In this document: positions 1-12,700 of the stretch, piece after piece
Numbering within the stretch: the first letter of the stretch is position 1
Layout of the letters: each line of letters starts with the position of its first letter
Assembly: GCF_964340395.1 (NCBI RefSeq)
Contig: NC_135551.1
Span: 21,846,003 to 21,893,502, forward strand
Reading direction: 5' to 3'
Length of the DNA: 47,500 nucleotides
Source of the DNA: Glandiceps talaboti
Taxonomy: Eukaryota; Hemichordata; Enteropneusta; Spengelidae
The notes under the pieces: generated by a model
Seen by the model: the letters and a program-made list of their open reading frames with translations, nothing else
Told to the model about the DNA's origin: nothing
The model's database searches: none
Made by a program: the position numbers and the translations under genes

Positions 1-132
1 GTTTGGTGTAAGAAATAAAACATAAATGCTCTACATTACTCAGTTAATTCAGTAGAAAATCTACTTGAACCTTCGTCTAGTTTTGCACCATGACCCCGAC
101 CATGACTCGTAGGAAAAAGTAGGCAGATGAGC

Positions 133-420
133 ACCATATTATCAGGATACATGAAATAACTCACACACTGTATATTTTGTAGTCAGGAGTTATGGAAGTC
201 GGTCAGTGGCACACCATATCGCCAGGGTACATGAAATAACTCACACACTGTATCTTTTGAAGTCAGGAGTTATGAGTCAGTCAGTTGTACACAATATTGC
301 CAGGGTACATGAAATAACTAAACACACTGTATATTTTGAAGTCAGGAGTTATGAAAGTCAGTCAGTTGTACACCATATAACTACATGTACCTGAGGGTAC
401 ATACAATAACTCACACACAC
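133..420. repeat. Tandem repeat, unit about 79 bp, 3-4 copies
   Basis: The string ATGAAATAACTCACACACTG recurs at 151, 231 and about 309 with shared flanks (GTCAGGAGTTATG, GTCAGTCAGTTGTACAC). The last copy decays into a CA-rich end. Confidence 0.85.
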
Positions 421-589
421 AGTACAAATGTTTCTATTGATAAATTGTATTTATTGGTATATCAATCTGTATAATACAATCGATTACATAAAGTGATGAC
501 AATGATAACATTTCATAGAATGTTAGCGTTCTACAGTGAGGAGACGATACAGAGTTAAAGCTGAAACCACAGGGAGGGACAAAAAACAT

Positions 590-880
590 CATCACAGAAA
601 GTCTGTCCACACAGAGGGACAAACATGTCATTATAGTGGGTCCATCTACTCAGAGGGTCAAAGGTGTTATCACAGTCAGTCTGTCCACAGACAGGGACAA
701 ACAAGTCATCACAGCAAGTCTGTGCATACAGAGGGACAAACATATCATTATAGTGGGTCCATCTACTCAGCGGGTCAAGGGTGTTATCACAGTCAGTCTG
801 TCCACAGACAGGGACAAACAAGTCAGTACAGTGAGTCTGTCCACAGAGTGGATCTACAATGTTATCACAGTCAGCACAGA
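590..880. repeat. 39-bp tandem repeat with 117-bp higher-order period
   Basis: Three 39-bp sub-units, each containing a variant of CAGAGGGACAAACA, alternate and the trio recurs at about 117-118 bp. Because 39 is divisible by three, several frames on both strands stay open (536-889 plus, 555-983 minus, 636-884 plus). I see no splice or homology evidence that it is coding. Confidence 0.8.
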
Positions 881-899
881 GTAAGTTAGAAATACTTCG

Positions 900-3800
900 T
901 CCCAAGACATGCACCTTGAAATTATATAGATACAAATATCTGCCTACCCAGTTTAATATTAAATACATTATATGATCAAGCATATATTATTCCATGGTTG
1001 CACCAGCTCTTTACATTCACACCGTCAACATTATTTGATCAAATGAGCTTTTTTTTTTTAGCCTTTATGTAATATTGATATGGTACATGTACGCGGAAAA
1101 TGACTTGTGAGGATGAGAACAAACGTTATCTACGTTTTGGGCTACAAAGAAAATTTTGGTAATGTTTTGACAAATGTTAACAAAGTACAGAATTAATGAA
1201 TTTGTAAAAATTGGTTTATGCCATGGTTTTGTAATTCTGGGAGATTGGAATATGGTAAATTTTACTTAGTTTGCTACACCGAAAAGGAAAAAAGTTAGGA
1301 TGAGAACCCTTGTAAGCAAGGGAAAACTGGTACTGGAATTTTCCCTGTGTAATAAGATTGTCTATGGGTTAAGTTTGTTCAGGAAAATTAGTTTCAAAAT
1401 ATGACTTCATGTATCAAAGTTAAAACCCCCAAAAATCTTACTCCGGTTAAAGTGCAAAATACTATTTAACTGGACATGTTAGTCAAATGGTGCGATGCTT
1501 TTGTTCTATTTGTATTTGGTGAATGATTTTTACCCTTAATGGTAAGAACTATGTTGGGGTTTCATAACAAGTGCAACCTTCACAAAAAATCGAATAATTA
1601 GCATAATATTTGCATAACAATACCTTAAGATCCAGAAACTTGACTAAGAATATTGTTGATTGGATAGTACACTCTCGGGAACCAATCAAAATGGGCTTAT
1701 TAGCTAGTACACTTTTGGGAACCAATCAACATAAGTTTTACATAAGTATGCACAAGTCATATTTGTTTTATAGCAAAATACACCCATGATTTTAAAAGCA
1801 ATATTTGTTTTTGGAAGTGAGCTTATTCTCAGCACCATGTTTGGTTCATTAATGTTACATATTACTAGACCTCTGTCATAAATATCGCCCCATGAAAGGG
1901 TTTATGCTATGATAAAGTACTGTCACACATCGGTGCCCTCTCTCAAGAAGAAAGAAATGGCCAATAAGGTTGGAAAGACACAACATATCTTAGTCTACTT
2001 CAATATAGCGTTACACTTTCATTTTATGATTGGATCGTATCTCTACTTTTCTCATTGAAGCCTGTTTTAACCACAAATTAAATGCTGGTGAAAATATTTT
2101 TGTCAGTCAAGACTGTACTCCACATCAGACAAAACCTATTCCATTTGAAATGAAAATTATTGGTTTGAAAAAACAATTTTTGTACAAAATGAATTTTCAA
2201 CACAAATATCAAAACCCAGTATGCCAGAAAACTTTTACCATTTTTGGACTTTCATTGTGATAAAAATTGTTAAGTCTTGCTCGGAGAGAAAAAAACAAAC
2301 TCCTGTTTGATTGTTAAACATGAATAATGCATGACATGTGTCCTCTACCTGATCCCTGTTATTGTGAATAACTGTGTCACATCCCATTTTTCTCTGAAAA
2401 ATTAATATCAAAATTCAAATTTTTTTTCCTTTGCACCAAATGTATAAGTGATTTCACCAAAGACATGGTTTCATCACGGAATAAGAATGTGACAAGAACT
2501 ACACCGAAACACTGGCAACAATCTCCAGTTACATGCACTTTTTTTATACATAGTAATACAAGATATTGGGATAATAACGTAACATTACTTCACAGGAATC
2601 GTTTTATATTTACTTCCCTTGTAGCTAAATATCTGCGAAGATTGTATGGCTGATTTCACTGTCACCAGAAAAAAATGAAAAAAACTGTGGAAAAAAAATT
2701 GTAGAGTTAGTGAGGACTCTTTGCCCCAAAAATTAAAATATTTTGAATAACAAATCATCTTTAATACACATTCAAAAACGAAGCCCATGAAATTTTGTCT
2801 TAAATCACCATTTTCTGCTTTTCAAGTAGCAAAAGCTAAAAGTGCAACAGACCATTAACATTGCTGAAATGTCATATATTATATAGAATGGTTGAAGCAT
2901 GTTCAGTGTTACATAATGGATACAGCGCCCTCAACGGTTACTTGGTGTATAGCGCCCTCAACGGTTACAAATATGTATCCACAATACATACAGCTAAATA
3001 TACCCTCATCATAGGTAACATTGTACATAGGGTTAATACTAAGTTCCAAAGTACATACAGGAATTTTATATCTTATTACTGATTGGGTTAATAACCAATA
3101 AACATTTAGAAAGAGATTACTACTAAGTCTTTCCATCAAAAAGCATACAATATAAATTCAATTTACAGAATATTATTCAAAAAAAGATAAAATGTACCTT
3201 GAATCGAGTTGAGTACGTGCCAATATATCGTTAATGTAGTTTACAGTAAATGCAATGTGTTCTAAATGTAAAATATTGACAAAATTGGACAAAAACAAAC
3301 AAACACACCAAAAAATTACAATCAAAGGAAGAAATTTCAGTTGAATGTGCTTCTGCTAATTACCACAGGGGGTAGATACAACAAGTGCAAAAGTAAATGA
3401 AGTACACGCTTATGCAGTTTCCATCTAGCTTATTGCATTTTGATATGGTAATATGTTATAATGAATGGCTGAAAGATGATTGACAGTGACTGTGATACTA
3501 ACAGGAATATACCATACATATACACGCTTGTTTAACAATATCACAGAACTTTGAGAGTGAAAATTTTGTTTCCAAATATGGAGGTTTCTCCACATGCTTT
3601 GTTGCTTAGGACCCTGAACCATTAAAATGACACAAGCTGAACTTACAAACTTTTTGCTAAAGTGAAAATATTTCCATAAGACCTCAATGAAACTATTCTA
3701 GTATGTTAATGTCAATGTAAGCCTTTTAGGATAGAGCAGTTGCATGGATTGTAGGATTTTCTGAATACCAAATATTTTTTCGTATTTATGATAAATTACG

Positions 3801-6420
3801 TCATCGGATCGTTTATGAGTTATATCTTGATACCAGGTTTGAGTTCAGTCAATTACACACAAATGGTGGTTAAGTATGTTTCAGTAGATGGACTCTCAGT
3901 ATATTTTGAACATGCAATAAAAATTATGACCAAAAATATATAAACTCAGCTTGTGCCCCTTTAATGTCACTAATTCAGAGGTTACTCACACCATTGCCTG
4001 AGGCTATGGTTGACAGATATGTTGCCGTAAGACAGCCTCATGTATCATCTACCCAAGACCTCATCACAGCAGAACAGTAGGATGTATCATATAACAGCCA
4101 TACTTAATTCTATGTTTCTCCAATCTGGTAAAATGATAAAAATGTCGCCCTCTATGGCAGGATTAGGAAGAAATCAACATCATAGATCGTATGATGGCAA
4201 CCTCTCGAGCGGGTACCCGAGTAAAATTATAATTCATTGCTAAAATTAATAACACAAATGGTTCAAAATTTCCTTCTGACTTTTAATTGTCATTTCTAAG
4301 TCATTCAGAATGATAAAGTAAGATTATGAAATGAAAGTATCACCAAAATATACACATAAACTTTCTTTTTTTCAAATACTTTTTAAAATCATTTTTATGG
4401 TGTTATGATGAGAAACACAGAACTAAGTAGGTGTGGCCTTACAGTATACATTGAAGTATAAGTATTGATGAGGAAACTGAATGACTTTCAACAGTAATGA
4501 CGTATACTTCAACATAAAACTTTCTTACGTCATACTCAAAGAACTGTACAATTATTACCTCATGGCATGGACCTATTGTGGCACAACTATTTATACTTCC
4601 TACTTCCCGGGGAGCAACAACCCATGCTGCCATGACAGTCACAGGATCAAATTTACAAAACATCTCTGCACTAACTGGCCTCAATAGGTTAGTCGAAGTA
4701 CAACTGTGACTCAAGCTTAAGGGCTTTTGCAGATTAGAAGCAAATGGCAGCCATGAGGATTAAACAAACAATTAGTCTGTAAGGTACGCCATGGCAGGGC
4801 GCCCTCACACATCGGCCAACCCCTTTCCACAATGTCCAGATAGCAAAGCTTCCACTGACACACCCCCCCGATTCACAGTCATTGTCAAAACACCTATCAG
4901 CCAGTAAACTAATATTTTTTTTATAGAGGCAGTGACATTTTGTAACACAACAAGTAGCACAAATACTGCAGCGAAAACATGAAAAGTGACTTTAACCTAA
5001 TTTGCTAAAAATAACAAATAAATGGACATGAATATTATTGATATGTAAATAAAAGAAACAAAATTACATCATAACAAATCAAGTGGTTACCAATCTACAT
5101 TCACTATACTATTGGAGAGATACTTTTTTTTTTCAGAATAAAATTTTTATTTCTGCATGATTCAGCTACGTAGCTCCAGATTCAGTTTCTATTTCATTGA
5201 CACTAAAATAAAACAACACACAATTAATTTCAGAAAGGTACATTGCATTAACAATTCAGGGTTAACATTGGTTAGTTGAGTTATCGCTGTACACAGATTG
5301 ACTGCTATTTCCACCCAGAATCTGAATTGACAACAGTAAAGCCCCAGACTCTGAATATTCAAGAACAGTACATTAATTAACATACTACATCATCCAATCA
5401 CTGGCCAAGTAGTACAATTTATGCAAATAGTGTAAAAAGTTTGTTTTACAGAGCACTTGACTGTTTACATGTATCTATTTACATGAGGGGAGATAAGAAT
5501 ACCAAACTATCTAATTTTAACATTGCTGGGTTACTCGCTACAAAGGAATGTAATTTTTTTTTTGTATTTTTTTCTTCTTCAATTTATGTGATTTGAATTC
5601 TTGTTTATAAAAATATATATTGACCGGCTCCAATGATTTATTGACTAAATGACTAATAAAAACAAAAGTTTGTCTACCGAGTTTTGAGAAAAGTTACCCC
5701 TCTACAAAGTATGGATTGTTAAAACAGTAGAAAATAGCGTTAATTAGCTGTGTTAATGACATTGCAGTTAATTCCATATATTGATAAATCACAATTTCAG
5801 CTCTCTCAGATTTAAATCACCATTATACAGACAGACATTAAAGCTAAATCCATGTGAATCAATGTGAAGTTTGCCGTCAACATACACCACACTGTGTAGC
5901 TGTAATATTTGTGCATTTTTTAGGAGTATTTTCTGTTCGGTACAATATTACAATTTTGTTCTATGTATATGAAAGCAGTATTACGGGGCCAGGAAACCCT
6001 GTACACAGCCAAATAACCTTACCATATAATATTCATGACCTATCAATGAATACAAGTTTTTTCATATAATTAAAGTCATGGTAAGGTTTCCATGCACACA
6101 AACTGTTTCATTACAGCTACTGTGGCAAAATAACCAGTCTGTCAGTTCATCCATTATTACACTTTAGGAAAACAGTGTCCTGTTTCATTGTACATGTATA
6201 TTACACACTGTGATATTTGTGGTTCAGTAAATACTGAATTGCATACATTTCATTTGTGGTGGGGTTTAATACATTGGAATAGAGACACTTCACGGCATTA
6301 TTTCATTGACATGAGTGTCTGTTGATTATATTGCAATAATATTTGAATCAATGTATATTTACTGTCTGTGGTACCAAATTACTAGAAGACTACCTTAAGA
6401 TTGACTGGATATATATACAT
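900..6420. other. Gene-free AT-rich stretch
   Basis: No recognisable exon on either strand. It holds two copies of a short dispersed repeat (1925-1998 and 4790-4832), a 24-bp direct duplication at about 2926-2970 (AGCGCCCTCAACGGTTAC twice), and otherwise unique-looking sequence. Confidence 0.6.
1925..1998. repeat. Short dispersed repeat, copy 1
   Basis: Shares CACACATCGGT, CCCTCTC and a TATCTTAGTCTA end with 29586-29660; 4790-4832 (GCGCCCTCACACATCGG) is a partial third copy. Class of element unknown. Confidence 0.4.
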
Positions 6421-6870
6421 ACTGTAGTAGATACTGGGCTTCAGTGATGACAATAAAATGAATGTACACAATGTAATTTGTATACTGGATATCTGTAATC
6501 ACAATGAAATGTACACAATGCAGCATTTCCAGGATCCTAGTACTCAGCTGCATATTGCAGTATTCACAGGATTCATGTAAACAGTGAAATAGACACAATA
6601 CAGTGTTCACTAGACCCTAGTAATCACAGTGAAATAGACACAATACAGTGTTCGCTATACCCTAGTAATCACAGTGAAATATACGTAATACAGCAATCAC
6701 TGCATACAGTAAAATAAACACAATACAGTGTTCACTAGACCATAGTAATCACAGTGAAATATATGTAATGCAGCATTCACTGCACTCTAGTAATCACAGT
6801 GAAATGTATGTAATGCAATGTTCACAGGACAGTGAACCACAGTGAAATGGAAGTGTTTATTACTGGATCT
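6421..6870. repeat. Degenerate 45-bp tandem repeat, about 8-10 copies
   Basis: Units read TAGTAATCACAGTGAAAT, ACACAATACAGTGTTCAC and are best preserved at 6600-6830. No open frame of interest. Confidence 0.75.
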
Positions 6871-8640
6871 CAGTAATCACTGTGATTTTTATACAATAAT
6901 GTTAAACAATTATTATGCTGTGGTCATTCATCTCATCTGTGAAGTGTTTGGTATTCTATTTTTCCTGATTCTCTTTTCTACTAAAAATATTTAGAAGTTA
7001 GAAGTCTTGCTGTAATGTATTCATGAATATTAAGTAATAGAAAATTACTCAGCTGACATCCTTTGGCAACAACATACTGTACTAGTAGTACACACGGTGT
7101 CTGTTTGTTTACTTTCATTCACTCCAACACATTTTTAACCAGCCGAATAATTTCTTTCTGATTCTCACATTTAGGGAAGTTTGATACATCTATGAAAATG
7201 TTTAAGTCAGATCTGTAGTTTTAAATGAACATATTAACCAAGTTTTATTTAGGTCATGTGACAGATTCTGTTCCTCATTTTGTATACGTTTGATATATAG
7301 TATTGTAAATCAGGTTATTGACCTATGGTCCTTGAATAAAGCATCATAAAGTTGAAGCGATTTTGATAAAATACTGCACATCTTATCGGGCTCAAATATT
7401 TAAAAGTAAATTCTCTGCACCTACAATAGCATGTCACTTCCATACTAGAGGGTCAAAATAAAAACAAGAAGGTTGACTTATATTCTCTCTATAGTAATGC
7501 ATGTGTTTGGGTGTGGAACAGAAGTGGTAACCGTGATTCAAATCATTATTATTTTTATGACAAATCAAGGTGGTAAATTTCTATTGTGAGTACAGTGAAT
7601 TTCACATCTGGTATTTCTGTCGTCCACTGAAGTATTTACGAGGTCAAGATATTTTATTTCTGTATGACTTTAGACAAGAAAATTTAAGTACATATGTTTA
7701 AAAAAAATGTGTCCCCTTTCAATTAGTATTGCTGACTTATAACCACATAAGTGGATATTTGTGTTCAAAAGCTCTTAAAACTAGGTGGTATGATGAAGAA
7801 ACTTTTTTCAATTGTTTAAAGGACTCATAATTTAGCAAAAAGATGTCATTAGTAACTTAGGAACTTCATCTATCAGTAATGGCATTGGAGTATTTGTGTA
7901 AACAAACAAACACTTGGCTGACCTTGAGATTACAAACAATACATCTCTATTTGTAATGGCTAGGTGTTCCACCCAATTCAATTAATACATTCCATGCAAT
8001 AATTTGTCTGCATAGTTTGATTGTAAACTGACAAAAACTGACGATGTCTTCCTGAGTTCACTTCCCTTGTAACAAAATGTTTTATCCCAATAGGATTTCC
8101 TAATTCTCGGTTTCTGTACTGGAAGTAAGCTTTGTATGTGGGGAGCGGACAAAGTTCCTGATACTATATTAAGACCTACCCTTCCTGAATACTGTCGAAA
8201 CAAAAGAGTTGATATTATCTGTGTAAAATCTTATATTTTTTTTATAGTAAATGTTAGCAAACATATTTACTAGTGGAGCAATTTTTTTCAGTTTATGGAA
8301 ATTTTAAATAAGAACGTACAGGCATCTTACAATGACATAGCTATTTCTGAATCTATGCTAAGGTCCAAAAATGTTGAAATCATTTTGAGATATGTTGAAA
8401 AGAGAATGAAAAATTGGAAAAAAGTGGAGAGTATTTCTCTTTAACAGGGAAACTGGTTTTTATCCACTGCCACAGAATTTCATGAATGTCGCAATATGGT
8501 GTGTATAGTAAAGTAATGGTACTAAACCAATCATGTAAGTACTATTTAATTAACTTTATTTTCACATTTATCTGGGTTTTTTTTAAGCCAAATCTTTTGT
8601 AGTCATTTATTAATACTGGTAGCATCTATTTTCACGTCTT
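6871..8640. other. No gene seen downstream of WASF
   Basis: AT-rich DNA without recognisable exons; it ends at the candidate WASF poly(A) signal near 8606. Confidence 0.55.
8606..8611 (-). terminator. Candidate WASF polyadenylation signal AATAAA
   Basis: TTTATT on the plus strand is the first AATAAA on the minus strand after the WASF stop, 976 nt downstream. This would make 8590-9586 the 3' UTR. No transcript evidence is available, so this is only a position-based guess. Confidence 0.3.
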
Positions 8641-8690
8641 ATGACTAAAAACAAAGTAGCAATGTGTAAACAATATCTGGACAATAAAAC

Positions 8691-8835
8691 AATTTCAAGG
8701 AAACAGACATTTTGTCCAAATACTTTTGGCGGGAAAACAAAATCAAGGAAACAGATAATTTGTCCAAATAGTTTTGGTGGGGAAAATGAAATCAGGAAAA
8801 CAGAAATTTTGTCTGAAAAATTTGGCGGGAAACTT
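8691..8835. repeat. 48-bp tandem repeat, 3 copies, carrying E2F-like motifs
   Basis: Units start AAGGAAACAGA and end in TTTTGGCGGGAAAA (8724-8737), TTTTGGTGGGGAAAA (8772-8786) and TTTGGCGGGAAA (8821-8832). It lies in the probable WASF 3' UTR. Period divisible by three explains the long open frame on the minus strand. Confidence 0.8.
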
Positions 8836-9586
8836 CTGAATAGGTTGCCAAAAGACTGAATACATGACATCGTTCCCTGAGAATGAATCAAGGCTGTTGT
8901 AAAATGGATGATATGACCACTGCAATGACTGAACTGACAGCTGGCGGCAACTTCATACATTTGAAACTTTCCCTCGCACATCAGATTAAAACATGAAAAT
9001 TTGTAACAGCATGTACAAAGATGACCTTGATTTTAAAAAAAACAAAAATTAAAACTGACCCAAAAAACCCCTCTACCATTTAAAGATGGCAGTATGACAC
9101 AAAATATTTGATAAATTTTCTATTACATATTGAATATTTTGAAATTATTTAGTTGATGGTTAGAAAGTGCCCTGCTTTTTTCTAATCTAAATTCCAAGCC
9201 TTGTACACACACTAGACCCATTATACACTGGACAAGAACCAAAAAATATCAGAGAAAAGTTTCCATGAACAGTATTAACAATTTACACAATTTTAGTGAG
9301 AAATCTTAGTTTCTTTAAAAAATAATTGTCAGTTCATTGCCAGTATAAAGAGAAGTAAGCTGTTCATAGCCACCCTGTACGGCAGTTTGTGCGATACATT
9401 CATTGTATCTGCGAGTAAAATAGTATTCAAATCCAGGTTAATTCTGAACACCAGGAAGATTTGATTCTAATAACACTCCCTGATTTGTTGATCAAATTTA
9501 CACTAGGGCGTGTCTGTTACCTTATACCTGAGTGTCAATCAAACCGATTGACACCTGTCAATCAGACTGCTAAACCAATTAGAATC

Positions 9587-9741
9587 TTAGTCCCAGTCCT
9601 CATCAAAGTCTGATCCATCTGATTCGTCAGAGCTGATTTCCATGGCGATACGTCTGGCTAGAATAGCTTCCACGGAATTAGCCTGTACGGACTGTTTCCT
9701 ATCGTTTTCTTCTTGCACTTGAACTTTACGTAATTGTATAC
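9587..9741 (-). CDS. WASF: WASF coding exon 5 (residues 429-479, end of WH2 plus central/acidic tail)
   Basis: Acceptor TTTTCAG. Encodes GIQLRKV (WH2 end), a charged linker, [14 protein letters not shown] (central amphipathic helix) and the acidic end SDFDEDWD, followed by TAA at 9589-9587. The helix and the tryptophan are the Arp2/3 contact sites in this family. Confidence 0.94.
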
Positions 9742-12700
9742 CTGAAAAGTTGTGACAAAAATACTGTTAAATTCACATATTTGGACATAACGTAACTGCC
9801 CAAATAAACACTTAAATCATTATTCTACAGAAATAAGTAATTGAATACCAAAGACCTGATAATGACTGTGGGTGTGGCTTTGGTGGAATTTGGAATTTCA
9901 TCTCAGGACCTCATTGAACTAGACGTAAAGAGAGATCTCGAGATTTGAAGCCACGGATAGCACTAGACTAAACCTTCCCATGCTTCACCATATCTCATTC
10001 TGGTTTCATTCACTGGATACAACAGCCTTTAATCTCATTAAAACTTTATTTTATAAATTTATAATGACAGTAGCCCACTACTGTTTTTGTGGATTTTATT
10101 ACCATCCATAAAAACCTTGGGGAATTATCCCAAGTGATAGTCTCACGAGAGAATTTGATATCAGTTACATTAAAGGCTTTTATTGAGTAACTTAAGAAGG
10201 ATGAACATTGTAAAATATTAATGTTTTGTATAATGGTCGTTCAAATTAAATACAGACTGAAACACTACAGGACACTACTTATTTCAATATTTCAAATATT
10301 TCTCATTCTTAAATTGACCCTATATTTCCTGAATCTGACTTACAGTTTTTTGGGTTTTTTTTAGAAATCAACCTGTATGGCTGAATCAGCAAAATACACA
10401 ACTTGGCCGATTATAAGATGGCAACACCACAAGTGTGTATTTGTGCAGAAATCATCTTTTAGTGCTAACATTCTTCACCATTAGGGCAGCCCTTGCTGCC
10501 ACTGGAACGGTTTTTAAAACTGTTTTGTTAGATATAATAATGACTCATTCATAATATTGTACATCCTCCACAGTATTGGATTACCTGTGGGTAAATGCAT
10601 TTGCACAGCTGTACAGTATTACATGGTACAACAATTCAACTTAGTTGATTTTTTGGGTACCGACCCGGCCTGCACCCAAAATCAGCACCCAAATGTGATC
10701 ACTATTTCAACCTATTGCTGCCCTACTTCAGGATACAATTAACCCTGAATTAACATGTACAATGTCTAATTATTAACATTTAAACAATTTTCAGGGAATA
10801 TATTTTTGGTTTTTCCGATTGAAAAAATAACACTCCAGTAATTACAGCTAGTAGAGGTTTAATAACTCAAATGTAGTGATTTAGCCTTCTAACTTTTATT
10901 GTCATTTCCAAGGTATCCGTACAGTCAGAAGATAGACTATGAATGGAAGCATCACCCATATGTACATGCACACACAATTACTTCCTCTATTCATATCAGT
11001 AGGCTTTACCGTACTGAAAGTCAGATATTGCACTAAATGATCAATTGCTCTAGTTCTGTTATTCCAACTCGTCATTGTGTTTTCAGTTAAGAAAAGAAAG
11101 CATCTGCAGAAAATGACTTCAATTCAGGGGATTATTAGTCTAGTCCTACACATGCACAAGTTACGATCATCTCCACTGTATAGTCAAATTGATATCTCTA
11201 GCACAGAATTCTGTTTTTTACCACCAATAGCAATAGTTTATGCAATTGGAGCATTGATATACACTTGATGACGTTGAGTGTTTGTAGTAAAACTGAAGAA
11301 AATAACTGAATTACAACTGCCTGTCAGTGTGCGATTGATTACTACTGCCATGCGCTGTTCATCCCTTCCCCAGCGTGAGATTTAGCTAGATTTTCTATAG
11401 AATTTGTTCATTTGACTATACGTTAGAAAGAGATTGTAGAGAATGACTACACATATGGTAACTATACTAGGGGTTTATCACCACAAATCACACTAGACAG
11501 CGCCTTACCTTTTCTGATTGCTTGTAATAAATCACTTCGTCCATCCTCCTCAGGTTCAGGTTCTGGCTCTGGTTTTTTGAGTGCCTGTTTGGAAGGAGAC
11601 ATTGGTCCTGGTGATGTCACACCTGCTTTTATACCACCAGGGGGAGGTGGAGGGGGTGCTGGAGGAACAGATCCCTTTAGTATTCCATCTTGGGGTAACG
11701 GTGGAGGTGGAGGAACTGATGAATTTGGAGCTGATGTCCCCATAGGCCGTATATCTGGTGGTGGGGCTGGGGGTGGTGGAACAGATGACATCGGTCCACT
11801 TGGTTGTGGTGGTGGTGGGGGCGGCAGATCATCATTCATACCACCAGGGAATGTGTTTATTATGTGATCATGGTCTACATGGTTTTGTTGTCCTGGATAA
11901 GGAGGAGGAGGAGGAGGTAGTGGAGGCCCCTGAATATTATTGTTAGTAGGTCCCGGAGGAGGGGGTGGGGGAGCTGCAGGTCTCATCTGGGAGGTTCTAC
12001 TCAGCTGTCTATTTAGCAAGGAATCTCTGTAGTCACTATTGTGCTCTTCATAACCTAAGTTAGGACCGTATGAATCCTGTCCAGATCCAGATTCTGACAC
12101 ATCTATACTTGTAGGCCTTGATGCTGATCCTGAGCTGACACTGGGGGTTGAACTTGGTACCAGCTCTGGTCCATGTTTGTATACATTGTAGTCTACCTGT
12201 TTGGGTCTTCTGATTGGATTGCCTCGATCAGGTTCGGGCCTTCTTTGCTGTTTAGACAAACATAAAAAAAAGTCAATGAAACCTTGAACCTTGGCAATGG
12301 CAATACACTTATTGGTTCAATATCCCCAACTCTGGATTGAGACAATATACATGGTTATTACACCTATAAAACATTCTTACACAAGCCATCTTTGGACGGA
12401 ATCGAATTAAACAAGTTACAATAGACTATTGCCCGCATGTGCAGAGACTATTATCCAGCTCTAATGCTTTCTGAGTTATACGACCTTCACGCATCTAACC
12501 TGTGCATGCTTTCAAGTGTTGTGTGTGCTAGCTATGACAAAAGTCGCTATAGTGAGACTCTCAAACCTATTTCCTGCAAAAATTTGCATAAATATCATTT
12601 ACAAATGAGCTGTGAAGACACTCAAGCTCCCACAAATAATGCCATGTCCCCATTCTATGACTATCTGCAAGTACAATTTGGAAATGCAACATGAAAAGGA

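Noticed and set aside
4439-4714. 91-codon minus-strand open frame including FDPVTVMAAWVV
   Set aside because: No family recognised and no convincing splice sites on both sides; kept only as a curiosity.
11577-11946. Glycine-rich plus-strand open frames
   Set aside because: They are the antisense shadow of the proline-rich WASF exon 4.
12437-12694. 85-codon plus-strand open frame between WASF exons 3 and 4
   Set aside because: Intronic and antisense to WASF, with no homology or splice support.
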